The translations under genes were made by a program, and so were the position numbers. The notes beneath the pieces were generated by a model. The model did not search any database, was not told where the DNA came from, and was given only the letters and a program-made list of their open reading frames with translations. From assembly GCF_029962835.1 (NCBI RefSeq), contig NC_080587.1, positions 53,535,528-53,599,527 on the forward strand: a stretch of 64,000 nt of DNA. Reading direction: 5' to 3'. The stretch comes from Magnolia sinica. Lineage: Eukaryota; Streptophyta; Magnoliopsida; Magnoliales; Magnoliaceae. This document shows positions 34,601 through 46,151 of the stretch, piece after piece. Each line of letters starts with the position of its first letter. Positions within the stretch are counted from its first letter, which is position 1.

Positions 34601-36442
34601 CCTTTTGGTACATAGATACTTAGAAATTGTACATGTGGCATGCATTAAATCAAACTAGGATACCTTACTAAACAGAAAACATCTGATAAACATCACATCA
34701 CTAGTTATAAAGATTTGAAAATGTGGGGGTCAAGGACCTTGTGATATATGTTATAAATTCATGTACATATGCTACATGACACATGTAAGATATTTGAGTC
34801 TTGGAGACAAGGTGTCTGAAATCAAATTGATTGCATGTTTTAATGATCTAATTGGTGACCATTAAATGAATAGTTAGATAAAAAATGATCAATAGTTTAA
34901 ATTCAATAGATGATTATTCGATCAATGAAAATTTTAAGCTGAACTCAATTCTTATTGGAGGCAAGTTTGATGTTTATATGTGTAACAATAAGTTTACTTA
35001 TAAATAAATGCAGTTTTATGATTAGTAGACTTCTACACTTTGGGGGGCTATGTTTAAATGAACAAAATATGCTTGGTCATGGATTAAGAGGTCCTAGCTA
35101 TTTAGGATCTTAGACCTTTTTCTTCATATTCAGCTACCAAAATTTCATTGATTGTATTAAATTCTAATCACTAATTGATAAATTGGTTAACTTTTCATGT
35201 GTTAAGGAACATATGATAACATGATAATGTTGTAATATGATTACATGAAGGCTATACTCTATTTTAGTTGTCATATGTCTATGCATGACAGATTACTCCA
35301 GCCTCTTTGTACTGCAGATACAATAAGTTCGATTGACTTTACCACCAGTTGGTTGAATGGTGGGCTAGTGAAGTTGGTTGAATAGTAAGAGTACATTCGG
35401 GGCTAAGAAAGTTGGTTATATTCAGAGCCGGTGATACAACAACTATCATAATAAAAGTGATGCTCAGTATCTGTTGCTTGATGGAGTCGTAATTATTGAC
35501 TCTGTGAGGTTAGAAATGAGTTCGGTGTGCTTTGACTTGAGATATGAATAATCAAAGAGGTTGCAACTGACTGCCAAATACTTAACTGAGGAGTAAAAGA
35601 ATGAACCAGCCTAAGCAGAGACTTGTTTCTAAGTAGCTAGTTGGTGATGCAATAGCTTATCATTATAATGATCCCTAGCTGATCTGAAAGGATGATTAGC
35701 CACAATAGGACTAAGACATGGCCAAACTCGTATGAGAGGTAATGATGGTAAATTTTCTGTAATAGGCGAAAGCCTGACGAAGTAATGACGGGTGGAGGTA
35801 AAAGGCTTACGGGTCATAGATCCTCGGACCGAATGACTATTTAAAAGATTAGTCAATGATACATTGAAGGGAATGGGGCTGAGCCTAATATATGAGCTAC
35901 CATGTTGGTAACCCAACCTATACAAGTAGAGATCCTATGCGATAGGTTCAATGAGTAAACAACAAGACACGAGGTAGATGATTGCATTGATATAAATGAG
36001 CCCCTTCTATGGTGTACAGTACGAGCAGCAATGCGGAAGGATGAGTTTTTTAGAACTCTTAATGAATCCATAGTCATATATTTGGTGGTGTATACAGTTG
36101 CTGCATATACTTGATGAAATTTACCTATATGGGTGTGGAGGTGGAGGCCGCTTCCTATGAGAATTTAGGCGAATTCTCTAGAGCACTTATGAAATCCAGG
36201 TAATGGTGGATGGCCGAAATGCACCGAACCGCAGAATCACTTGTAGCGGAAAAGTTGTGTGAGTGGTATGTACTTGCGATCTACATAAAAAGGAATCAGG
36301 TTCAAGACTATAGTGTCACCTGATTCTGTAGACTTATCATGCTTACTCTAATGTCGGTTCAAGTCTATGGTGACACCGACACCATTGTACAACTCTTCCA
36401 TCTTAACCCGAAATGTTAAAAATTTTAAAACATGTGGGGGAT

Positions 36443-37042
36443 TATTGTATTTTAAATTATTTTAAAATAATTTGGTGTTTCAAAATATCCGTTGGGATGG
36501 ACCATGGCTGTGGCCATAGGTGTGCATGTGCCCTACGGATGTATCTTTTCACTGAAAGGTTATATCCTTTCAATTTTTGTTTTGAAAAGTTGTGTCTTTT
36601 GAAGCCTAAGGGACACACCACTTGGGTTTAAACCCAATAGTCACAACCCTTTGTGCAAGGGTGTCTTTACACCCTTAAGGGTGTTTTCACAAAGTCTATA
36701 AATAGACTTCTGATTTTAAGTTTTGGAATGGATTAAAAAATTAGTTTTCTCTTTAAAAATTTTGTTTAAGTATTTTCTAGTTTAAGTTAAGGCTACAAGT
36801 GGTTCGAGCCCGTGTATAGTGAGTGCACAGTTGGGACCGGGTCATAGTTGTTGTATCCTGGAGGTCGATTGCTTTGGAAACTTGTTGCACTTAGGATGTT
36901 ATCTAAGGGGAGCAAATTCGATTTCAAGCTGAGTGACTCACATCATGCCTCGACTTCTACAAACCGATAAGTTTTCTATTTTCTCATTTTAATTTTAATT
37001 TTAATTTATCCAAATAGTTTTCTAAACTCCATATATCCAACA
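36443..37042. repeat. Right LTR
   Basis: A 600-bp partner of the left LTR with the same 'tataaatagact' core promoter. Its first dinucleotide has changed from TG to TA. Its outer end lies 310 bp from exon 2 of the HLH gene. Confidence 0.85.
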
Positions 37043-37351
37043 TGCCACACGTGCTCCACCTGTCAAACCCAACATCATTCCAATCCACACGTGCATGCAC
37101 ATGAGGACCACTCACATGTGCAATGACCCCATCTTGCTCCAACCTACCCGCATGAAGAAAAACTTCCATGCACGTGTGGACCCATGTGGAACAAGTGTAC
37201 ACGTGTGCAAAGTGAAACTATTGCATGCATGTGTGCACTCCTACACGTGATAAGCAAAGGTGAGCTGCAAACACGTGCATGTCTATGAATTTTAATGTAC
37301 ATGAACGTGCCAAATAAGAAAATTAGGAGAAATAAACAAAAGAAAGCTTAC

Positions 37352-37492
37352 TCCCAATATATAGTATCTTTGACTTCCAAGCGAGCTTGAACCTTGGGAC
37401 TGTTGTAATAATTCCCTTTCGATCTGATCCGTATCATGGTGAATTCTCTGTAGATAATCTCGGGTCTCTTCAACGATTGATCTCTCATCCGT
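37352..37492 (-). CDS. HLH-ACT gene, exon 2 (helix 2 and zipper-like segment)
   Basis: 47 whole codons lie between an acceptor (gatcag) and a donor (gtaagc). The exon begins TDERSIVEETRDYLQRI, which fits helix 2 of an HLH domain, and continues HHDTDQIERELLQQ, an amphipathic extension resembling the zipper that follows helix 2 in many plant bHLH proteins. A serine/glycine-rich linker (SQGSSSLGS) then leads toward the ACT-like exon. All three exons are in phase 0, so they join without a frame change, which supports the model. The exon is too short to be found by ORF length alone and was located by its splice sites and by its place in the domain order. Confidence 0.6.
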
Positions 37493-38049
37493 CTGATCTT
37501 GGCCATGTTTATATAGAGAATTTTCAATTAGTGAAAAAAATAGAAATGAAAGGAAATGTCATGATTTGTATAACAGGAAATACAATGGGTGTATTGGAAA
37601 CATAGCTGTTGGATCTAGGTTCATGTTTTAACGAGCGGAATTGTTTATATGATTGTCATGGATGATGCCCAAAAATTAAAATTTTAACCATGTTTTCAGA
37701 TAATCCGATACCATACGATAGCTTGGCTTGCTTTGGTAGTGGTGGTGAGTGAGATAAAATGCATCAAAGGTGAGCTCAGTTTCTCTCTCTCTTTCTTTCT
37801 TTCCATGGGCCTTGTTCCTCCTTTTCTTTGTGATTTCGGGATTTTTATTTTTTATTTTTTATTTTTGGGTTTAGCGGCGTTATAATTAGTTGTGAAATAT
37901 CTTTTTTTTTTTTTCCTATCAATAAGATTATAGGTGAGTTTTGAAGAAAAAATAATAATATTTCAATCCTATGGTCATTATAACTTTTATCTTTTGAACA
38001 AGGACCTGATCCTTGACTATTGTTTCGTGGGCCATTGATCAAAAGTCTT

Positions 38050-38119
38050 GGATCTTTCAATATTGAAGATTTTTTGAGGCAGCCGGATCTTTCAATATTG
38101 AAGATTTTTTGAGGCAGCC
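38050..38119. repeat. Perfect 35-bp tandem duplication in intron 1 of the HLH gene
   Basis: The 35-bp unit starting 'ggatctttcaatattgaag' occurs at 38050-38084 and exactly again at 38085-38119. Confidence 0.9.
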
Positions 38120-38604
38120 AACATAGGATGTATCAACGTTTTGGTCCTCCAAACATGACCTTGGATTGAACGACTAGACTCGATGTACCTTAGAGCTATA
38201 CATGGGGATGTATTGTAATTACAAATCTCTGGAATTGCACTCTTCAATTCAAACAAATGGCTAGATGGTATTGTTGGGAAATTAAACCAAAATGAGAATC
38301 TAAAAGAAAAAGGAAAAAGAAAGAAAATTGTTCTAAATTTATAAAATTGCATTTTAAACCAAAACCTTTCTAGAAAGGATTGATTTTCAAAGGCCTGACC
38401 ACTGTACATGGCACTGCCTTTGGTGATCAGAACCATTCATTGGGAGAATAGTCATGCAAATAATCAACGGATGAACGGTTCTGATCATGAACTGTGGGTC
38501 CCATGTGAGGTGGAGGGCCTGATGACTAACAACTCCCACCAACTGTCAATCTCTTCTCTGCACATAGACATAAATTTCGAAAATGCTAGTGATGGAGTTC
38601 CAAC

Positions 38605-38838
38605 CTGTTTTATGTTTGGAATAAGAGATTTGAGAATTTGAAGCTGCTCGGCTACTCTCCTCCCCGCGTTGCCATCGCCACCCACACTCTCTTCACTGTC
38701 TTCGGAGGAACTGCCATTTTGGCTCGAGCCTATGTCTGCGGCCGGAGCTCCCAACGGTTCTTGTTGCTGCATCGCCGTTAATTCGCAGTAGCTGTGGTCT
38801 TTAAGCTTCTTGCGGTTCTTCTTATAGGCGGAATTCAT
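38605..38838 (-). CDS. HLH-ACT gene, exon 1 (N-terminus and helix 1)
   Basis: 78 codons run from ATG (complement of 38836-38838) to donor cag|gttgga. The protein starts MNSAYKKNRKKLKDHSYCEL, a basic stretch, followed by a Ser/Glu-rich linker (SSSEDSEES) and GRRVAEQLQILKSLIPNIKQ, which fits helix 1 and the loop of an HLH. The usual H-E-R basic contact residues before helix 1 are absent, so the protein may not bind E-boxes and may act by dimerising. Together with exons 2 and 3 it gives about 183 residues. Open reading continues upstream past this ATG into a Tourist MITE that starts 16 bp away, so the native 5' UTR or an N-terminal part may have been separated. I assign HLH-ACT class only; the subfamily is not certain. 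Confidence 0.6.
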
Positions 38839-38854
38839 GACTTTTTTCCATTTA

Positions 38855-39539
38855 GGGCCTGTTTGGCCGGGCAGATTGGATGGGATTGGAGGCGTGCCAA
38901 ACAGACACGGGATCCTGATCCCGGGATATAGCAATCCGGGCGTGTTTGGGCAGTGGGATTAGATGGGATTAGGTGGGATGGGATTCATCCGGTCCCGTGC
39001 CAATTCCACTCCATGTCTGGGAAGAATGGAAAAGCTTGGAATTAGATATGATGGAATTGCATTGTATCCCGTGCCAATTTCACTCAATGTTAGTAGGTTG
39101 TGTAGGTCCCACCATGATGTGTGGGCTATATCTACACCGTCCACCCATTTTTCGAGATTATTTTAGAGCATGGGCCAAAAAATTAGGTAAATCTAAAGCT
39201 CAAGGGGACCCCACACTAGAAAGCAACGGGGATTGAATACTTACCGTTGAAAACTTCTCTGGGGCCACATAAGTTTTGGATCTGCCTCATTTTTAGGCCC
39301 ATGCCATAAACTGAGGTTACAAAACAAATGAACAATTTAGATATAATACATGTCTGTTATTCTCAGTAATTTCAAATAATAGTGGGTATATCCATTCAAT
39401 GTACTACCGAATTACCAACAAAGCATGACATTAATCTTATCCCACTAGGGGGGGGGGGGGGCAATCCCTGCCATGGGTCCATGGGTAATAATTATGTTAT
39501 CCCACATGATTCCTTCTAATCCCACCGTCGAAACAGGCC
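38855..39539. mobile_element. Tourist/PIF-Harbinger MITE at the start of the HLH gene
   Basis: The left end is 'gggcctgtttgg' and the right end is 'cgaaacaggcc', the signature termini of PIF/Harbinger MITEs. Both flanks carry tta (38852-38854 and 39540-39542), the usual 3-bp target duplication. It is 685 bp long and contains a G homopolymer near 39447 and common MITE filler, suggesting another insertion within it. Confidence 0.8.
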
Positions 39540-39617
39540 TTAGGACAATCCATTGGCATCACCATCGTTACCTTTAAATCCCATCCAATCCATCCTAATC
39601 CCTTCAAAAATGTCTAG

Positions 39618-40363
39618 GACGTGTTTGGTTCAAGGGATTGGAAGGTTTAATCTCAGGATTGGCCGGGCATGCCAAGCAAACCGGATATAGCAATCCCGGG
39701 AAATAGCAATTTTATAGATCTTGCACCAATCTACTGGTGCAGCTATCATTACTTTGAAATATGTACAATCCACTTGAATATCATCCAATCCCATCCAATC
39801 TGCCGGCCAAACAGGGGGCGCGGATTTCCTGCGAAAGCCTTTCGCAGGAAGTTCCTACGCAAGGATGCTGGGTGGGGCTCACCACCATGTTTTTGGGAAA
39901 TGTACTCCATTCATCCATTTGGTGAGCTCATTTAGGAAAAGCGACCGAAAACGAAGTGAATCCAAAGCTAAAGTGGACCACATGAGAGGGAAAATTGGGG
40001 AAAGAAATACCTACCATTGAAACCTTCTTGGGCTCTGCCTTGATATTTATATGCCATCCAAACCATTTATAAGATTATTAACACAGGGATGAATGAAAAT
40101 ACAAAAAATTTAGCCTGAAACAAAGCTTTTATGGTCATATAAATGTTTCAATAGTTCTAACTGAATTCCTACAGTTTCCTTTTGTGTGGCCCACTTGAGT
40201 CATGGATCCAACTCGTTTTTAGTAGCTTGTACTAAAATTATGTTGCAAAACGGATGAATGAAGTATATTTCTCAAAAACTATGGTGGTGGCCCCATCCAG
40301 CATCCTTGGGCAGGAACTTCCTGCAAAGGCTTTCGCAGGAAATCTGCGTCCCCAAACAGGCGT
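39618..40363. mobile_element. Second Tourist-like element, interrupted at its right terminus
   Basis: It begins near 'acgtgtttggttcaagggat' and runs to 'ccaatctgccggccaaacag' at about 39813, where the Mutator-like MITE 39816-40351 is inserted. 'ccaaacaggc' resumes at 40352. The interior shares 'ggatatagcaatcc' with the element at 38855. The outer ends and the 3-bp duplication are uncertain. Confidence 0.5.
39816..40351. mobile_element. Mutator-like MITE (family 2), intact
   Basis: The long TIRs start 'gggcgcggatttcctgcgaa' and end with the inverse 'tcgcaggaaatctgcgtcc', extending for about 45 bp. The 9-mers at 39807-39815 and 40352-40360 are both ccaaacagg, a perfect target duplication. It is 536 bp with no coding capacity. 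The target is the terminus of a Tourist-like element. Confidence 0.9.
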
Positions 40364-40978
40364 GCGTAGAGGAGTTGCTGTCGAGCCAGTATTGTACCTT
40401 CATTTACCACACTAGAGTTTACTTTTCTTTTCCCAAAAATCATGTTACAGCATATTTTTACCTAGAAATAGGACAGCTGATGTTATTAGAAATATACCAT
40501 TTTATCCTTATTATTATATGTCGTTTGTCTGGGACGAGTGACGAGGTAAATTCATATCCTCCGTATCAATAAAGATACAGTTAGTGTGATCCCACCTTTC
40601 TTGAAAATAAATAAATAAATGCATATTTTTAAAAAGAAAGAAACTCTAGATATTAAATACTGGAAGAAAAAATAATAGAGGAAAATATAAAAATCGAAAT
40701 CATGTCCACCATGCCCATGTATATTCATGTGGATTGAATGATATGATATCGTTTTCAGAATTAGATATTTTCGCCCTTCTTCTTTCAGTGTAAACACCTG
40801 TTTTAAGTAGTGGGTAATACAACGAGCTCTGTGGGGCCCACCTTGTCTTGCATGTAACATCAACTCCATCCATCATGTGAACACCTTGTCTTTCAATCGG
40901 CATCGGATAAAATAAAAAATACATAAAATCCAATTCAAAATATAGGTGGGGCGTGCTAGCTAGGGATCAACGTTTGAT
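40361..40978. other. Intergenic, no gene seen
   Basis: AT-rich DNA with no element ends or protein-like frames that I can recognise. Confidence 0.55.
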
Positions 40979-40990
40979 CTCACCTAAAAC

Positions 40991-41138
40991 ATTTAAAAAA
41001 AAAAATAAAAAATAAAATAAACATACACGCACACACACTCATGCCTTAGTGGGATTTCACCACCCATGGATGCTCAAACTCTTGACCAGGTGTTGAAAGT
41101 CCTGAGAGTCTACCACCGGAGCAGGAGTTAGGATCCAG
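40991..41138 (-). mobile_element. tRNA-derived SINE copy 3
   Basis: A minus-strand copy of the SINE family: A-rich tail on the left (runs of a and ataaa), B-box-like 'actcttgacc' region at about 41085 and head 'gagcaggagttaggatcc' on the right. It is bounded by ctcacctaaaac (40979-40990) and ctcacctgaaac (41139-41150). Confidence 0.85.
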
Positions 41139-41150
41139 CTCACCTGAAAC

Positions 41151-41320
41151 TTTTTTATTTTTATTTTTACACACGCACTCACACACCACACACACACTTA
41201 TGCACACACACACACCCCACACATGCACCCTGTGGGATATCACCACCGTGGGTACTCGAACCCTTGACCCGTTGTTGAAACTCCTGGGAGTCTACCACCC
41301 GAGTAAGAGTAAGGATCCAA
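41151..41320 (-). mobile_element. tRNA-derived SINE copy 4
   Basis: Immediately adjacent to copy 3 and in the same orientation, with an expanded CA-rich tail (41165-41225), 'actcgaacccttgacccg' (B-box complement) and head 'agtaagagtaaggatcc'. It is bounded by ctcacctgaaac (41139-41150) and ctcacatgaaac (41321-41332), so the same 12-bp target sequence occurs three times around the pair. Confidence 0.85.
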
Positions 41321-41332
41321 CTCACATGAAAC

Positions 41333-42909
41333 TTGAAATGGAGTGTTTCACATGTTATTAGTTTTATTTTTTATAACTTTTAACATCATAAATAAGGTGA
41401 CTATTGTTTATTAATTTAAAGACGTCTTGTTGTCATCTAAAAAGGCACCCCAATTTGGAATCTAGATTTCTACTGTAGGTGTGAAAATTACCTAGTCATA
41501 ATGCGTGGGATCCATTTTAAGGCTGGTTTTCTTTTAAAGTGTATTTCTTCATGAGTTTATTTCTTTAGCCACTGTATAAAACAGGCATTAATTTTTGCCA
41601 CACCAGAATACAACAGAAGACCACCGTGGTAAATAAAGGTTTAAAAAAAGTTCAAATAAAGGTGGTTAATAGATGCGTGTGAAAGTGCACGTGAGCTCGG
41701 TTGCCAATGTCCACGAGGGATAATACATGTGTATGCACGTGTTTGTATTATACACATGAATGTGGGACCATACCACCTAAGCATTTTTTTTTTCCACATG
41801 TACGCATCCATTGGTATGTCCCTAAGACAGTTTGTCTGCATGCATACTGCACCCACCGCACATTCACAAACTTGTACGTGCGAGGTCGCAATTTCTGATA
41901 AAAAAAGGTCACTGATTACGAGAAAATTCACATTTTACACGCCACTTTTTCTCTTGGATTTTAAAAGGAGACCTTTTGAAGATTCTCATTAATACGAGTT
42001 GGATTTGGAATCCAAAGACAATATTGGGTGTGGCAAACATCATTTGGACTGAAAATATTGGATCTCAAATCCTAACCATCTAAAATCCATGATATCAAAT
42101 GACCCATGGTATCAAAATAAGCTGGAATCATCAATATGTATGCCGTACCTGCGTGTTCGGTCAGACCATTCACAGTTCATTGATTCTGCGAATAAGCCCA
42201 GATGACATTATGGACCACCTGATTTTCTTGCCCGGGAGATCCATTATGGGACCAACATTTATCATGGTTCAGACATCCTATTCATATGACATTGGCTAAA
42301 AGGAGTGTGCAGCATTTAAGATTATAGTAGTGGGATAGTACTTGATTTATTTTATTATTATTTTTTTTTATGCAACGGTGCATTTGGTTTATTAATATAA
42401 TCAAATATCGTAATATTTCAGGATTAATCAATCTAATTTGGTGTAAATTATAATAAAATTTCATGATATTTGGTGCAACCAAGCACACCCAAAACTAAAA
42501 TTTGAAGTTAGAAAATGTTGATTAATGTGGAAACATGCTCCCAAAATGGTCTCTTGATTCATTGTACACCTTTTATGTACTTGAAAAATGAATTTTTTGC
42601 AACCCTTAGAAATGGAACAAAGAAAATATTCCATTGTTTAAACCATTTTACCGTGAATGAAAACGAAATCATTGAAAATCATTTTGATATTTTACGTTTT
42701 CTCAAGTAAGGCCAGGTCCTTCCACTACCTAGCTAAGAGCTTCTGGAAGTAGCATTAACGAAATATATTCAAGGGTTCTCTTTTACCGCTTTTTCCTTGT
42801 GGGCCCAAGGTGAGTGAGGATTTTCTGGATTATTAGCTCCTTTTAACTGATGTTAACTAATCATCATTAGCTTCTCTAAAAAGAATTATTTGTGATCATG
42901 TGTAGATGA
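41333..42909. other. Intergenic, no gene recognised
   Basis: AT-rich sequence with scattered short open frames. I see no recognisable element ends or coding motifs. Confidence 0.55.
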
Positions 42910-43545
42910 TGTTGTATTTTAATTTTTTTTAAAATAATTTAGTATTTTAAAATATCTGTTGGGACGGGCCATGGCAGTGGCTATAGGTGCGCATGTGTTA
43001 TACGGATGTATCTTTTCACTTCAGTATGAAAGGTTGCATCCTTTCATATTTTATTTTGAAAAGTTGTGTCTTTTTAAGCCTAATAGTCCTACCAATTGAG
43101 TTTAAACCCAATAGTCATAACCCTTTTTCAAAGAGTGTCTCTATACCCTTAAAAGGTGTTTCCACAAAGTATATAAATAGACTTTTTCTCATCTATTTTA
43201 GTGTGTAATAAAAAGTTTGTTTTATGTTAAAATATAGTTTAAGTCTTTTCTAGTTCGGGTTAAGACTACAAGTGGTTCGAGCCCATGTACAATGAGTGCA
43301 TTGCTGGGACCGAGTCATAGTCGTTGTATCTTAAAGGTCGATTGCTCTGGAAACCCATCGCACTTGGGACGCTGTCCAAGGGGAGCAAATTCAATTTTAA
43401 GTCTCACGTCAAGACTTGACTTATATAAATTGATAAGTTTTCTCTTATTCGTAATTTAAATTTATTTTGTATAAATAGTCTTCCAAACTCCATATCCTAA
43501 CAATCTTGAAATCGGATTTGTTAGAAAAACTATTTAAGAATTAGG
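42910..43545 (+). mobile_element. LTR plus a stub of interior, related to the element at 31005
   Basis: Positions 42910-43502 align along their whole length with the 600-bp LTRs (same TGTTGTATTTT start, 'tatataaatagac' promoter and 'atatcctaaca' end). The following 'atcttgaaatcg' is the beginning of the interior seen at 31605, so this is a truncated element and not a clean solo LTR. Confidence 0.75.
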
Positions 43546-44839
43546 GTTGCATTTATCTGGTTGGAATAACCCAAAATGAAACCGCACCAATCCGATTTGT
43601 GAGTCATGACCCATATAATCTAGAGTTGTTATTTCCCACCTAATGGTCAGGATATTGTTGATACTTGTTATATAAGTTTTTTAGACCACATGTACAAAAT
43701 TATGTATAAAAGTGAACATATGCACCAACTGAGAATGGTTAGTGTCACGCCCCAAATTCGGAAACCGGGCTCACAAAATTTTCGATTGCCGAATCCGGCG
43801 CCGACAGCCTCCGTAGAACCCCATTCTCGGCTCCCGGCCCTTATTTACCAGGTTTTGATCCTGGGATCCTATAAGGAGGATTTCTAATATTAATTTGATT
43901 TGCAATGAGCATGAATCATGGATCTATACTAAACAAGTTATATGGTGATGGTGCAATGCCCTGAAAAATGAGGGTTGAGTAAAAGTCCAACTCCTGAGTT
44001 CCAACGCATCACTTATGTAACATATTTAATGATGATTAAATGTTGTCTGTATTAGTGCATAAAACATGAATAAAATTAAGCCAAATCAGCAAAACATAAT
44101 CCAGGGATAGTTGTAATACGCAAGCGGAAGATTAAAACAAATATGTATAACTTGATAAACTAGTTTAGGTCCCCAAAGTATGTATGCATTGCCAGGTCAA
44201 TAATTACATGTATTGTTTCAAAATACAAAATGTCAAAAGTGTAATAGTCCACTACAAGTATAACCCTGAAGCCTAGACGATTCAAAACGGTCTACGAGAA
44301 CCCGCCTGAATACTGCATATATGAGAACGCCTCCTCATCATCCTCAAAGTCTGGCTCCGCCTCGCAGGCTACGCCATCATCTGAACCTACAACAGGGTTT
44401 GGTTGGTATTCAAGACACCGTCCAGTAATGTGGGAGTGAGTGATCAACTCAGTGGAACAATAAAGCAAAGGTTAACATGTTATCAATTCAGTCAAGAAAT
44501 AATGATAAAGCAATACAATCGAACATCCCTAAGTACTCTGATTAATGCAGGAATGGTATGAATAAATGATGCATGCCCTCGCTTGTACTCCCTCAGCGAT
44601 CTTCATCTAATGGTCGCGCATGCACATCGCCAAAAGGCATATGTAATGTGGTGCATGAATATGATTACACTACCAAAAAATCGGGCAAAGGATACAGCCT
44701 ATGGCGGAATTTTGCTACGGTTTAAAGCCGTAGCTATATAGCTACGGATTTAATCCGTAGCTAAAGTCTGGATATCCGTAGCTAAATCTGACGGAAAAAA
44801 AGCCACGCGGGTCCTTTCTATTTCATTGACGCGGGCCTT

Positions 44840-45046
44840 TTTTTTTCATTCCCTCTCTCTCAAACATCCCTCTCACGCCTCCACCTCACCCCCACGCCCT
44901 AGTCGCACCTCCACCTCTCTCTCTCTCTGAATTGGAAGAAGGTCCCCACGCCCTGGCCGCACCCCCACCTCTATCTCTCTCTATCTCTCTCTCTTTGAAT
45001 TGGAAGAAGGTCCCCACGCCCTAGCTGCACCTCCACGCTCTATCTC
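44840..45046 (+). repeat. CT-rich leader with internal duplication before the PHD fragment
   Basis: A pyrimidine-rich segment with a ~72-bp imperfect duplication: 'tgaattggaagaaggtcccc' occurs at about 44928 and 44996. It ends immediately before ATG 45047. It resembles a captured 5' UTR, and CACTA-1 has a similar leader before its calmodulin fragment. Confidence 0.55.
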
Positions 45047-45338
45047 ATGTCTACCATCTTTGATGCCTACAAGAAGCAAAAACGGCAGATCAAGGCCTAT
45101 GCATTCCATGCGTTCGTAGACCCTAGCTGCCCAGTCGACTACTCGGGCCTGTTTCGCTACAATATCCGATCGTTCCACCAGGAATGTGCTAAGATCGAGG
45201 ACTACAATGTCGAAGGGATGCCGACATGGTGCATGTTGCTCGTTAATGAGAGCAGCGGTGTCGTTGTCCGTCTCTATTTCATCGAAGAAAATGTCAAGCA
45301 CTCGAGCTGACTGTTCTGCGATTTCTGTTGTTGCGTCG
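45047..45338 (+). pseudogene. First-exon fragment of an MS1/MMD1-type PHD-finger gene in CACTA-2
   Basis: The frame opens at ATG 45047 and contains FVDPSCPVDYSGLFRYN, then FHQECAKIEDYNVEGMPTWC and VVRLYFIEENVKHSS, then a TGA stop at 45308, after which the same frame continues LFCDFCCCVG to donor gtaagg at 45339. The pattern FRxNxRxF, YNVxGMPxWC, LYxxEExVxHS and FCDxCxCxG is characteristic of the plant PHD-finger family of MALE STERILITY 1 and MALE MEIOCYTE DEATH 1, transcription regulators of anther and pollen development. The PHD domain itself is absent. The stop replaces the residue or two before FCD, so the product would end at 87 residues. Confidence 0.75.
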
Positions 45339-46151
45339 GTAAGGAATTACTGATTTGGATTTGTCACGTTTGATTGGAAATGGGATTTTCTTGAATTGGA
45401 ATATGTAGGATTTGGGTTTGAATTGGGGATTTGGGTTAGAATAATGAATTTTGAGAATCCCGATGAATTCTTTTTGGCAATTCATTAACATGGCATCTGT
45501 CATTGTAACCCTAACTGGATTTCTTGTGAGAAGTGATGAATTGGCTCTGTGTTGATTTCCCCCCTGCATTTCTACCCTCAACCTGAATTGGGAATCGGAC
45601 TTGTGTAGGATTCTTTCCGGCGTCATGATATAAACCAGAGTGTGTTTGTTAAAAAAACCTTTTGGATTTGGGTGGGATTCTTTTCAGCAACTAATTTCAG
45701 TTATTGGGTGATTTTTTTTTTCCATTTCTAGCCCTGAATCGGTTTCCTGAATTGGGGATGGGATCATGAAGAATTCCTCTTGATCCAAATCAGGTTTTGT
45801 GATTTATGTCTTTTCTATGACAGAATCTTATTTCTTACAATTAGTCATGGATAGTTGTATAGTTGTCAAGGTATTTTCTTCATTTGAAGGTATAGGAAGC
45901 CTATGAACTCATTTTCAACTATATTCAGGCCTGTTTTGCAGATCAAAACATAAGATTTGATTTATTTAAATGAGGACCAAATCCATATCCTGTTCTGGGT
46001 TTTATCCATTGTTAGAATTAGTGGTGCTAAATCTTAGTAATTTGAATTATTTTTAGCATTTAATGGTTTTGGGAAAGAAATTAAAATAAAACCATCTTCC
46101 TATTTTGTGCATTGTAATTACTGATTTTTAAGAAATTGAAACTCCATGCAG

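Larger units (their letters stand above)
31005..37042. mobile_element. LTR retrotransposon without coding capacity, in intron 2 of the HLH gene
   Basis: Two 600-bp direct repeats (31005-31604 and 36443-37042) begin TGTTGTATTTT (TATTGTATTTT in the right copy) and end 'ccatatatccaaca'. The flanking 5-mers are tgcaa and tgcca, a target duplication with one change. The right LTR is preceded by a purine-rich 'tgtggggga' tract, as in a plus-strand retrotransposon. The 4.8 kb interior has no ORF above about 100 codons and no gag or polymerase motifs that I can recognise, so it is a large retrotransposon derivative or a heavily decayed element. The LTRs differ at roughly 40 positions by eye, so the insertion is not recent. 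Confidence 0.85.

Noticed and set aside
45294-45626. 110-codon minus-strand open frame
   Set aside because: It overlaps the captured PHD exon and its following intron on the opposite strand and has no recognisable motif.
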